Below, one piece after another: positions 33,401 through 44,271 of a stretch of 64,000 nucleotides of DNA. Under the pieces are notes generated by a model, which saw only the letters and a program-made list of their open reading frames with translations, searched no databases and had not been told where the DNA came from. The DNA is taken from positions 558,001 to 622,000 of the forward strand of contig VIIQ02000565.1 in the NCBI GenBank assembly GCA_007449985.2, in the 5' to 3' direction. The number at the start of each line of letters is the position of its first letter. Position 1 is the stretch's first letter. The translations under genes were made by a program, and so were the position numbers. Origin of the DNA: Desmodesmus armatus. Taxonomy: Eukaryota; Chlorophyta; Chlorophyceae; Sphaeropleales; Scenedesmaceae.

Positions 33401-35047
33401 CTGCCTGCAGTGCTGTCAGCTGGGCTTGTTGGCTGCCCGCTGCTGCTGCCGCTGACTGCAGCTCTGACAGCAGACTGCTGTAAAGGCCCTTCACGATGGA
33501 CAGCTGACCACCTGATGCAGACACCTGCAGCACAGACAGGCAGGCATGCAAATTACAGTGTCATCATTCCGATCATACAGGGTCCACATACCTATGGCAT
33601 CGGCGGTCATCGGACCCTATGTCAGTGACAGCTGACCCCCTGATGCAGACACCTGCAGGACAGGCAGTGAATCAAACAGGCAGGCAAGGTGCAGTGTCAT
33701 CAAGCAATGTCAATGACATCTGCAGATTTAGTGTGTCCACAGACTCTATGTCAGTGACAGCTGACCCCCTGATGCAGACACCTGCAGCACAGACAGGCAG
33801 GAAGGCAAGGTGCAGTGTCCAAGACGATTCAATATAGCTTTGCAGCCCTGCTCAGCCAAACCCTCTGTCAGCAACTACCTGTAGCATTTGCATGCAGCAC
33901 AGGCTGCATGCAACCAAACCACCATAAGACTGCCGTAGTACCCACACCAGAAACCACGACAGTATTCACCAAACCAAACCTACAAAAATAAGGCAGACAG
34001 AGAGGCAAACAGGTCAGCTAACTGTGGTGCCATGTATCAAGCCAGATCAATACATTTGCAGTCCTGTTCAGTCAAAATTCCATCGTCTCGGTGACAGCTG
34101 ACCGCCTGATGCAGCCACCTGCAGGTGCACATGCAGCCACGCAAAGCTGACAGCGCAGGAGAGCCCAATGAGCCTTTTGTTGGCTCCCCAAACAGGCGAT
34201 GTTCTGTGTAACATCCAATTACTGAGAGGTGTTTCTTGCATTGGGACGCCCCCCTCCCCCCCACATAAAAAAGAAAAAAAGAGAAAAGTAAGAAAGACAG
34301 CAACATTGGATTGGAGAGGTGTTTCTCCCTGGTAAGCACACCCACCTGCGCAGCAGCTGCTGTCAGCTCCTTACACACCCCACCCACAGCACTACCGAGC
34401 AGCCCTCAAGCACCGCTGCCAACGCTGACAGCTGCTGCACGCCTTGCACACCACCACCTGACCCTACTGCTGCTGTACTGCTGCTGCCACCGCCGCCAGC
34501 AGCAGCAGCAGCACCGGCGGCGGTGGCGGCTGCGCTAACCGACTGCTGCATTCCTGCTTGGCCGAGATTCACACCTGCAGCTCCAACGCCTGCAGGTTGG
34601 GGTGCTGTACCGCCTTGACCCTGGTACCGCCTGTACCGCCGCCAAAGCTTGAAAACGTACTGCTGGGGCGGTACTGCTCCAAACTGTACTGCCAGGTGCT
34701 GTCAGGGTGGAAGGCAAAGAACCTGTGCTGCAAGGATATTGTTGCCCCGCTGTGTTCGGCCTGACTAGTGATCAGACCAAACACCAGCGGCTGCTGCTGC
34801 TGCTGCTGCTGCTGAGGGGTACTGCTGCTGTTATTGCTTTCGTCGCTGCTTGCAAGAATGGCTTGTAACTTCTGACACACAGCTGCTTCCAGCATGGAGG
34901 GTATGCTGGGCGTGTGTGGCCGGTAGCTGAACCAGCCTAGTAGCCGACTGCTGCTGCTGCTGCTGCTGCTGCTGCCAAAGGCGTCGGTGGTAGGAGTGTT
35001 GTCATTGCTGCTGCTGCAGCTGCTAAGCAACACTGCCAGCCGTTCCT
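33309..35047 (-). CDS. Abraxas/FAM175-like protein (MPN-minus scaffold), N-terminus missing
   Basis: Exons on minus: 35047-34346 and 33524-33309. The first follows the strong acceptor TTGCTTGCTGCAG in phase 1, so at least one upstream exon is unidentified. Recognisable parts: the family's GWY-like segment as LLGWFSYRPHTPSIPSM, then LVFGLITSQ, ISLQHRFFAFHP, VNLGQAGMQQ and VLWVG-VCKELTAAAAQ; the last exon is a coiled coil (LYSSLLSELQ, ALQAENGRLRQQLMQG) as in Abraxas. These proteins hold the deubiquitinase BRCC36 in the BRISC/BRCA1-A assemblies. The long exon changes frame twice, near 34595 (C4) and 34372 (G4), each healed by one added base. Ser, Gln and Ala runs are CAG-encoded. Duplicated 45-base exons at 36604 and 36896 might be its 5' exons. 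Confidence 0.6.
33499..34124 (-). repeat. Four copies of the acceptor and start of the last Abraxas-like exon
   Basis: CTGCAG-GTGTCTGCATCAGG and GGTCAGCTGTC on minus occur at 33530-33499 (real), 33658-33627, 33787-33756 and 34124-34093. Each copy keeps the 3' splice site and about 25 bases of exon and sits in the preceding intron. Confidence 0.8.
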
Positions 35048-35215
35048 CTGCAGCAAGCAAGGCAGACAAAACAACAGGCAGCGTCATCGCAAGGTATATA
35101 GGTTGACTATAGTACCTCAGCAATGCGGTACAGCCAGATGCGGCAGTCATGTACTGTCACAATGTGCCTGAACACATGCACAAACGGTGGGGAGTATACT
35201 GTGGAGATAACATGT

Positions 35216-35275
35216 GGAGAGTACCGCCCAGCGGTGAAAGTATCCACTTGTCACCCCCCCCCCCCCCCAAAACTG
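35216..35275 (-). repeat. Dispersed polyG-hairpin repeat, copy D
   Basis: Reverse complement: polyG of 16, TGACAAGTGGATACTTTCAC, CGCTGGGCGGTACTCTCC. It lies just upstream of the Abraxas-like coding part. Confidence 0.75.
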
Positions 35276-36053
35276 CTGACTGCCCAGCGGAGGTAATACT
35301 GGTCTCCACGACCTCCCAAATACAATCTTTCGAAGTCTTCGCACCACCTGAAACAGCACCCTCTTTGATGGACTTCAGTTGACAGGCAACCGTTGACAGA
35401 CACCCCCCCCCCCCCAGGGCAGTGCCTGATGGAGCGGGCTCACACTAATCACTCCAGGCCAAAAGGGCAAGTGATTTTGAAATGACAGCAGTCTTAAAAG
35501 TGCTGCATGCGCTCCATCTGCCCACACACAGGTTCACCTGCTACCCACACTCTCTGGGCCCTCCACCCCCCTTGACACGCACTACTGTTTCCCACCTGAC
35601 ACCTCCCCTGTGTTGTCATAGAAGGCGTGTGTGCCCACACATGCGCACGTTGATGTAATGTGACCCAAGGCGTGAGTCATGATGACGGCATCTGCAGCAG
35701 AAGCAGCAGCAGCAGCAGCAGCAGCAGCAAGAAGCATCAGCAAGAGGCATCAGCAGACCCTCTGTGGCAAGCGCCAAGACCATTGCGTGCCGACAGATCA
35801 CATGTGGAGTCTGTCCGTCACTCTGTCCGTGTTCAATCAAAAAAGCCCCAAGAGGCCAGCCTGGCAGGAGTGGCACTCGACTGGGACAGGCCTTGGGACG
35901 CAATCCGTGTGCCGCCCTTGCAATTCAGAACATCACCAGCCTTGAGAGGTCAAAACACCATGGGCCATCCGACTGCATCAGGCAAACCCCAACAACAAGG
36001 CCGAGCAGTGCTGCCAGGCCATGAAAACGGCCGACATATGTAAATAAATTGAG
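35276..36053. other. Unassigned stretch upstream of the Abraxas-like gene
   Basis: A minus-strand open segment at about 35380-35280 (SIKEGAVSGGAKTSK, CIWEVVETS) could be an exon but has no recognised family. A CAG run lies at 35693-35729. Nothing else is supported. Confidence 0.3.
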
Positions 36054-36125
36054 TGCCCCCACGCGGATTTGAACCACGGACCCCAGCATTGCAAGTGCTG
36101 TGCTCTACCCCTGAGCTATAAGGGC
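36054..36125 (-). tRNA. tRNA-Ala (anticodon UGC), lacking the G3:U70 pair
   Basis: A 72-base cloverleaf on minus: acceptor GCCCTTA/TGGGGGC (two G-U pairs) plus discriminator A, D stem GCTC/GAGC, anticodon stem CAGCA/TGCTG with loop CTTGCAA (anticodon TGC), T stem CGTGG/CCGCG with loop TTCAAAT. A box TAGCTCAGGGG and B box GGTTCAAATCC are intact. Alanine tRNAs normally have G3:U70; here it is C3:G70, so charging is uncertain and it may be a tRNA-derived copy. No strong oligo-T terminator follows. Confidence 0.7.
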
Positions 36126-36603
36126 TCGAGATGTCCACGTCACCGCCTTGGGGTGTCTATGTTGGCGCCATCTCGCTCAGGGTTTAGCGTCCGAGGCGCC
36201 ATGTCGGGGGTTCAAATCCGCTCAAACGCACTGATGTTTGGGTCTCAGGTTTGTCATTCTGGGACCTGGCTGCTGTTGAATGCTACCTCTGGGGTGGGAC
36301 AACGACTTGAAAATGTTGACGACGCTAGGTCGGATCTTTCCTCTCCCTGCTGTACGTTCCTGACCCACCAAACAATCCAGGCACCCAGCTGTACAATCCT
36401 GACCCAGCAACCCATCCAGGCACCCACCCCAACCCCACCTCCCTCGTCGCCCTTGCCCCTGCAAACGCCATTTCCACGATCCCCTCCCCTGCACCCCCAA
36501 CAACCATCCCCTCCATCACAGATCCCTCCCCCGCCCCTGCCCATCCCACCCGTTCGCATGCTCCCCCCACCCATAACCACCACCACCATCACCACCCACC
36601 CAC

Positions 36604-36940
36604 CTGCTGTGTCCTGTGCTTGAGAAGTCACTGATGTGTCAATGCGGCCTGCAGGAGCAGCAAGCCACCCAGCCACCCACCCCACCTCCCTCTTGACCCC
36701 TTCCCCTGCTCCGGCATACGCCAAGTTCACGATCCTCTCCTCTGCATCTCTGACACACCCTCCCCCCTTATATCACAAACCCCTTCCCTGTCCCTGCCCC
36801 AGCCCCCCCCCTCCCCTTCTGACACAAACCCCTTCCATGCCCCTGCCGACCCCCCCCCCCCCTCTCAACACAACCACCGTGGGTGGGTGACCCACCTGCC
36901 GTGTCCTGTGCGTGGGAGGTCACTGCTGTGTCGATGCGGC
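36604..36940 (-). repeat. Duplicated 45-base exon-like unit
   Basis: Minus-strand units at 36648-36604 and 36940-36896 have acceptor CTCCTGCAG, 45 bases encoding GRIDT(S/A)VTS(Q/H)AQDTAG, and donor GTGGGTGG or GTGGGTCA. Both are open, same phase and length, and share about 30 bases of flank. The host gene is unknown; the Abraxas-like gene downstream on the same strand is the nearest candidate. Confidence 0.5.
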
Positions 36941-37072
36941 CTGCAGGAGCAGCAAGCAGCAAGCCACAAACGCTGACGGTGTAGTACTTGTACGGTACAG
37001 TACCTGTACGGTACAATGCTTGTACGGTACAGTACAGGTATGGGGGAACAGGGCCCAACCTGTGACGGGAAG

Positions 37073-37189
37073 TGTCCCGAAAGAACATCCCCTTTGATGC
37101 CCGTCGCATATCCAAGGGGGCGCCCAGCAGCAAGTTGGGCATCCCCTTTGATATGTGACGGGCATCAAAAGGGATGCTCTTTTGGGACA
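37073..37189. repeat. Long imperfect foldback (53-bp arms, 11-base loop)
   Basis: Arms 37073-37125 and 37137-37189 are complementary at about 46 of 53 positions, with some mismatches able to pair as G-U. No terminal duplication was seen. It could be a foldback element or the stem of a small-RNA precursor. Confidence 0.7.
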
Positions 37190-37479
37190 TCTCCCGTTTC
37201 ACAACCTCGGCACTAGCTAGCCAGCCAAGAGCTCAGGAGGGTGCCCATAGGGCCTAGTACTTACACTTACTTAGCATGCATGTGCTGAGCCGTCCTTACA
37301 GGATGCCAGGCCAATGGGAGAATTCCTATGGCGTTACGATACAGAGGGGTGTATCGGATTCTTTCTTTTCTTTCTTTAGTACTTGACATGCCCCAGTCTC
37401 TCAGGTCAGTCATGTTGGGATGGTACATGAGACTGCCACTGCTTGCATGAATTCTCTCCCTTGTGAGGTGACGATCCTT

Positions 37480-37680
37480 TGACAACTGCTCCCCCCCTAT
37501 CTCTCCCCCCTGCCCCCCTTTTACAGCCCCCCTCCCCCCTCACTCCTCCCCCCCCCCCATCAGTCCCCCCTGCCCCCCTTTACAGCCCCCTCCTCCTCAC
37601 TCCCCCCCCCCCCCTTATCTCTCCCCCCTGCCCCCCTTCACAGCCCCCCCCCCCGGCTTCACCCCCCCCCCCCCCTGTGA
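37480..37680. repeat. C-rich low-complexity tract
   Basis: Three to four imperfect copies of a CCCCCCTATCTCTCCCCCCTGCCCCCCTT-type unit with polyC runs; not coding. Confidence 0.8.
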
Positions 37681-37740
37681 AGTACCACCCGCAAGACAGT
37701 CTGCTAGACATGGGTCAGCTGGAGCGTTTGACTTGACTGC

Positions 37741-38345
37741 ACTGCTGCTTGTGTCGATTCAGGACAAACACCAAGACCCTTACACATCATAGACACTTTA
37801 TTATCTCAATGCTGCTGAGCTTTTGCACAGGGCTCTAAATTTCAACCGTGTGCATCATTGTTCAAAACTCACGGACCCACGCAGGGCCCTTGTGCTGTGT
37901 ACTTCCCCCCAACTGTCCCCCCCCCCTCCCCCTGAAGAGACACCAACAAGACACACTCTGCTATCTACTTGCTAGCTGAAGTGGGTCAGCTGGAGTGTAC
38001 TTAGCTGGACTGCTGCTTGTGGTATTGTTTTGTGAAAAAGGTTGAGGACAGCCACCATGACCCTATCACAGACAGCCAACTATACCGCATGCTACTGAGC
38101 AATTGCACAGTGCTCAGGAACTCTGCTGACTGTGTGCACGGATGTACGGTGCTCACTGAACATTAATCCACACATGGCCGCTGTGCTGTGTAGCATGGCG
38201 TTGCATGATTGCACTCACATAAATCCCACACATGGATGCTGTGCTGCATAGCATGACTGCAGCGTTATGTAACGGGACTGTGCATGATCGCACTCACCGA
38301 ACAGCAATCCAACACAGGGCCGCTGTGCTGTGTAGCATGACTGCA
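37741..38345. repeat. Degenerate tandem repeats between genes
   Basis: A block starting CTGCTGCTTGTG with TTGCACAG...CTGTGTGCA recurs once about 250 bases on (37741 and 37998). From 38140 a roughly 70-90 base unit with CGCTGTGCTGTGTAGCATG recurs three times. No gene found from here to 39066, apart from an uncertain open stretch at 38663-38896. Confidence 0.55.
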
Positions 38346-39066
38346 ACAGTGACGCCAGCGTGGCTCCCGCGATGCTCAAGCTGTCCAGCATCTTACAAAG
38401 GGTATTTGTCTTTGGGTCGAAGGCTGTAAAGGACCCAACTGTGCCTCAAGTATGTTGGCCTGGCTGTGGTCAGCTAGCCTTGGGCTGCTAAGTAAGGAAG
38501 GGTCTGTTAAGCAAGGGGTCTCGTGAGGATGGCGTGAAAAACGTTTGACCTGAACTCAAAGGAAATTGAGTATGGGTGTCGTGGAGGGTCTGACAGCAAG
38601 GGGTCCAACAAACAGAGCAAAGTCAGATCAGTGATCTGGCCAGGGGACTGGAGGAGAGGAGGGTGCTGGGTATTGTGTGGCCGACCTGGAGCGGTTGTGT
38701 CAGCTTAAAGCCTCAAAAACTGGCGAGACAGGAGAATTGGTGGGGAGTTCAACCCATGAAAACCTACACTGACCCTATAGATTCCAGGCTGTGTAACCTT
38801 CCTGCCAGACTGGTGAATGCGTCAATAGTATTGTTCAAACCAGGTTTAGCAGCAGTCGTGTCTTGTCTCGGGCGCACCAGCCGCTACGTCGATTGAAACA
38901 GTTGCCCCCCGTCTCGCTTGTCACCACTTCACGTTGTGTCCACAGTGCTTCAACCTTCCCCAGCAGTCCGAGTGCCGTCTGGCGTACGTGCCGCAGCTGC
39001 GTCAGCAGTGATTACCATGTTCTGAACAGACTTCCTCCTGGAGCGTGCTCCGCTGCCAGAAGCATC

Positions 39067-39653
39067 ATGAAAGACGAACTTGATAGCCTCGAAGGTTTTA
39101 CGCTCGTGCGCAGTAGCAGTGCTGCCGCAGAGGCAGCAGAAGCAGCAGTGGGATGTGCCAGGTGGGTTGGGCCCTATGCAATCAGGCTACTAACAGCGTG
39201 CTTCCTCGCATCACCGTAGCTTCAGAAGTTCAATGCATGCTCACAAGATCTGAGTAGGCAAGGAGGGTGGCCCTCTTGGCTGTTCAGCCGTGTCAGCAAA
39301 CCGTGCCCTGCTGTCCCTGTGTTGGTCATGCTGTCGCCTGTCTCTTGCTGTTCCGTGCTGCTCAGCTTGTCAATTCTCGCAGCACCACAACAAACGCTTG
39401 ACAAGGACGAGGTTCTTTTTCAGTACAGCTGCAGTGCACAGGCAGGCGCAGGAAGCAGGTCAACAGCAGCAGGCCACCAACACAGCAGCTGTCCCATGCA
39501 CAACAGCAGCACCAGCACCAGCAGCAGCAGCAGTAGCAGCACCTGCGACCCCGCCAGCATCGGCAAGCAGTCGGACATGCAGCCAAACATGCAGCCAAGT
39601 TCCCATCCACCAATCAGCTTGGGTTCAGCACTGCACATTCCTTGCAGCGCCAA

Positions 39654-39690
<37 letters not shown>

Positions 39691-42600
39691 AGCCAGCCTG
39701 ACAGCAGCACCAGCAACAGCAGCCCTCACTCCTCATGCAGACAGCAGCATCAGCAGCAGCAGCAGCAGGTGCTGTCGCTCAGCAGCAGCAGTGATTCGGG
39801 TGACGCCAGCAGCAGCAGCAGCGGCAGTGGCGCATATGAGCTGGAGTGCAGTAGTGAGGCAGGCAGCGATGCAGGCAGTGAGGCTAGTGGGGCATTTCTG
39901 GAGGTCAGAGAACCGGGCATGACGGAGGTGGGTGCTTTGACATTATGGCTTGCCTCCCTCCCCTCTCTGGCTGTCATTTCCTCCATCCTCCTCTCTCACA
40001 TGCCCTTCTTCCTCCCCCCCCCCCCCCCCCCCCCCCCCGGTAAAGCAATGCACACATCTTCTGTAGTAGTCACGCAGGCAGCAATGTCGGTAGTAAGGCC
40101 GCCTCCTCTCCCCCCCCCCCCCCCCTGCGTCTGGTATAGCAGTGCATACATGCAGCAGCAAGGATGCTATGGTAGCAACTTGTTGATCAAACCAGGTTGC
40201 AAGGCTGGTGCAGGTAACACACAGCTTTTTTTGTGGACAGGGATAGATGGATATGTTCCAACCCCCCCACCCCATCTTGAAGCAACAGCAACAGCAGCGG
40301 GTGTCATTTATCCACCTTTCCCGAAGCGGGGTGTTGTCCTGAGTGCCATGTTTCCTCCGCCCGCTGCTGCTGCTGCTGCTTCAGGTTGTGTATGTGCGCG
40401 AGGGTGTGTCTATCTGGCCCAGCAGCAATCGCCGCATCCTGGGCCGGCTGGCCCTCGTCAAACAGCACGGCATACTCTTCATGTCCTGGCTGCCCTACAG
40501 CAGCAGCAGCAGCAGCAGCAGCAGTTCGCCCGCACAGCCGCCAGCAGCAGCAGGAGCAGGGGCAACTGGAGTTGGTGAGGTAGGAACAGAAGGTGTGGAC
40601 ACACGCCACAGCAGCCACACACCTTCACAGTTGACAGCAGGGTTGGCGGCAAGCAGCAGCGCTGTAGCAGCAGCAGAGGGCAATGGCAGCAGCAACATCA
40701 GCAGCAGCAGCACTGGGCTGGCTGCTGCTGCTGCTGCTGCTGATGGTGTGCTGGATGGCGGCGATGACTGGGAGGATGCTGCTGTGGATGTGCTGCAGGC
40801 TGCTGCTGCTGCTGCTGCTGCCGCCGGTGACAACCAGCAGCAGCAGCAGATGGGGCTTGGTGTGCAGTCTGATGTACAGGCAGATGCACAGCAGCTGCTG
40901 CCACTCTTATCACTCCCGCAACCGCAACCGCAGACGCAGCAGCAGCAGCAGCAGCAGCAGATGTCACTGCACACACTCAAACCCACAACGCCCAGCAGCA
41001 GCAGCAGCAGCAGCTGAGGAGCCCGCCAGCAGCAGCAGCAGCAGCAGTGGACCGCAGCTTGTATGCTGTCCACCCCATTCCCCTGTCCGATGTGCGTGCA
41101 TTAGTCACCCACACCTCCCACCTCTCCACCCACCACACCCTCACAGTGGTCCTAGTCAGCGGGCTGACCCTCCCTCCCCTGATTTTCAAGCCAGGGGGGG
41201 TCAAGCAGCTGCTGGGGGGCTAAAACAGCACGTGGCTTGGTCCGGGCCAGATTCGAACCGGGTACCTATCTCGTGAACGACACTGCGGACCCACTTCGGC
41301 GCAGCTTAGTGTGTTTGGAGCTGACTGATATTCAGTTGGGGGCCCCTCCCCCCGGGCATCTTCTGTTGCAGCACCAGAGCAGGGCCCCTTGGCCAATGGG
41401 GCTTGGCAGGCTTTAGAGGGGCAGCCGCCGCAGCCGCCGGCGGCAGCAGCAGCAGCAGCGGCGGCTGGCAGCAATGGCGGCAGCAGTGGCGGCAGCAGTC
41501 CGCGGGCGTGGGGGATGGGCGGGGGTCGGGTGGGAGGGATGTTGGCGCATGCGTTGGGGAGTTTCGGTGGCAGCAATGGTGGCAGTATGGTTGACCAACT
41601 GGGGTCTGTCACTCAGGAGCTTTCGAATTCAGCGGCAGCAATGGCAGCAGCGGCTGCTGCTGCTGCTCCCTGGAAAGGCTTGGGCAGTGCCTTACGTAGT
41701 AGCCAGATCAGCAATAGGTTGAGGAGTGCGGGAGCAGCAGCAGTTGGGGGGGCGAGCAGTTTGGTCACTGCTGCTGTGGATGGGTGGGCGAGTGACGTGC
41801 TGCGTCACTTCGATCTGGAGGTGCAGCTACAGGAGGAGCAGCAAGCAGCAGCAGCAGCAGTAGCGGGGCAGCCGCCGGCGGCCACAGCAGCAGCAGCAGC
41901 AGCAGATGCTGATGCTGATGCTGATGCTGATGCTGACCTTGTGTTGGTGTCAGAGCAGCAGTCAGCAGCAGCGGGCAACGGTGACACATTCCCCAGCAGC
42001 AGCGTGTCACCCGAACACGAGGCACTCGCTGCAGCTTACACCTCAGCAGCAGCAGCAGCAGCAGACGGCACAACCACTGCTGCTGCTGCTGCTGATTCCA
42101 GCCAGCAGCAAGTTGCAGAGACGTTGGGGGGGCCTTTGAAATCCTGGAGGGTGCCCAGCAGATGCAGTGGGTGACGTGCTGTGCTGTGCTAAGCCTGCTG
42201 CTGCTCCCTTGACGCTTCATGAGCTGCAGAGTGTGTTTTTCAACGGGGAGGGGGTGATGCTGGACGAGGCTGGCTTCAGGCAGAGGGTGTTTGCGGCAGG
42301 TGCGTACAGTATCACATGATGTTTGATTTGCGTGGCTGTGTGATTGGATGCATGGGTGGATATGACGCGGGGGGGGGGGGGGGGGGGGGGGGGGGGAGGG
42401 GGGCAAGGGAGGGGGGACGGGGGGGGGGGGGGGGGATCAGAGCTGGATAGCGTGTTTTTGGACGGGGGGGAGTGATGCAGGACGAAGCTGGCTTTAGGCA
42501 GAGGGTGTTTGCAGCAGGTGGGTTGGTACCTTCAGCTGCCTTTTGTAGGATGTTTGAGGGTTTGCAGGTTGTTTTACAGAGTGTTCGAGGGTAGAGTGTT

Positions 42601-43819
42601 CGAGGTTTTTGTTTGGTGTGTTGAGGGTCTTGTGATTTTGATGAGGGGGCAGAACATTGGCAGGTCATTTGACGGGGAGGGTTCGGGGTTTGGGTTTAGG
42701 ACGCAGCTGCGGGGGGTTAATGCTTGACGAGGCTGGCTTCAGGCAGAGGGTGTTTGCAGCAGGTAGGTTGGTACCTTCAGCTGCCTTTTGTAGGATGTTT
42801 GAGGGTTTGTAGGGTGTGTTGTGGGGTGTTTGATGTTTTTGTGGAGTGTTGAGGGTCGTGTGAGTTGGGGGTGGGGGCATTGCAGGTCTTTGGCAGGTCA
42901 TTTGATAGGGAGGGGGTGATGCTGGACGAGGCTGGCTTCAGGCAGAGGGTGTTTGCAGCAGGTAGGTGTGTCCAGCAGAGGGGGTACATGTAGTACTGAT
43001 GTGTGTTCGGCACAGTGGATACATGTGTAGCTAGCATACTATGAACATGCAAGTCACAGGAGTATGTGGTGGTCAACGCATGGGAATGGTAATTGCAAGT
43101 ACATGCAAGGTTTGGGTGTCAGAGTTTAGCAAGTGTCAGAGTTTACTAACAGCAAAGACATTACAGTTCAGCACCCTTACCCAAATTTACGGTGCTGTTG
43201 CCCCCCCCCCCCCCCCTCTCTTCCTTTCAGGTGTTGATCCCGCAGCCCAGTGGGAGGTGTGGAAGTTTCTGTTGGGTGTATTTGTATCTTCCTGTCTTCA
43301 TCTCTCAATGCCAATAGTTGTGGCTACCCACACCCCTCTCCCCTTGATGCCTCCGCCTCGTCTCCTACCCCCCCACCCCCCCACCCACCCACACCCGTCC
43401 ACCCACCCACCAACCCTCCCCAATCCCCTCTTCTGCTTTCAGGTGTGCACCCTGCAGCTCGGCGGGAGGTGTGGAAGTTCCTGTTGGGGGTGTACCCCGC
43501 AGGCAGCAGCAGCAGCAGCAGTAGCAGAGCAGCACTGCGGCAGCAGCAGGAGGCAGGGTATGCTGCACTGATGCATCAGTGGCATGCCAGCAGCAGCAGC
43601 AGCAGACACAGGAGGCACAGCCAGCAGCAGCAGCAGCAGCAGCAGCCGTGTACAGTGTCAGTAGGCCATTGTGACCAGCAGCAGCAGCAGCAGCAGTCTT
43701 TACAGGTTGTTTTACAGCAGCAGCAGCAGCAGCAGCAGCAGCGAGTGGACGTCATTCAGCAGCAGCAAGGGCAGCAGGATAGCACCAAAGTGCAGCAGCA
43801 GCAGCCACACATGGAAGCA

Positions 43820-43851
<32 letters not shown>

Positions 43852-44236
43852 AGATCCCCAGGATGTTTCTGCGTGGCGTGAGAGGCGGGGTCACATAGAC
43901 AGGGATGTGCTGCGGACTGATAGGTGACTAAAGGGGGGGGGGGGCAGCGAAGGGGCAGGGGGTGACGGGCGACAAATATTACTTTGTCCTGGGAGGGGGG
44001 TGGCAAATGGGACTTTGTCCTGGGAGGGGGGTGGCAAAGGGGAATCTCTGCCAAAGAATAGAAGTGTGTCAATCATGGAATCAAAGTGGCAGGGTAGTGC
44101 ACTTGAAAGGATATGAAGTGGTGTGTTACATCATCATTGACTGCACCTTGCTGCAGTTGCACTCCTCATGCATGCCTTGCATTGCACGTGCTCGCCATGG
44201 TTTTGATTTTCGTGTTGCTGCGGCTGACCCCGCTTG

Positions 44237-44271
<35 letters not shown>

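Noticed and set aside
36165..36222. Second tRNA beside tRNA-Ala (GCTCAGGG and GGGGGTTCAAATCC boxes)
   Set aside because: No acceptor or anticodon stem can be formed.
40495..41073. Ser/Cys-rich minus-strand open frame
   Set aside because: Antisense of RabGAP exon 3 and its CAG runs.
41240..41300. Possible minus-strand tRNA (GGTTCGAATC B box, GGTCCG/CGGACC ends)
   Set aside because: Only about 24 bases lie between acceptor and T arm, too short for D and anticodon arms; at most a tRNA-derived fragment.
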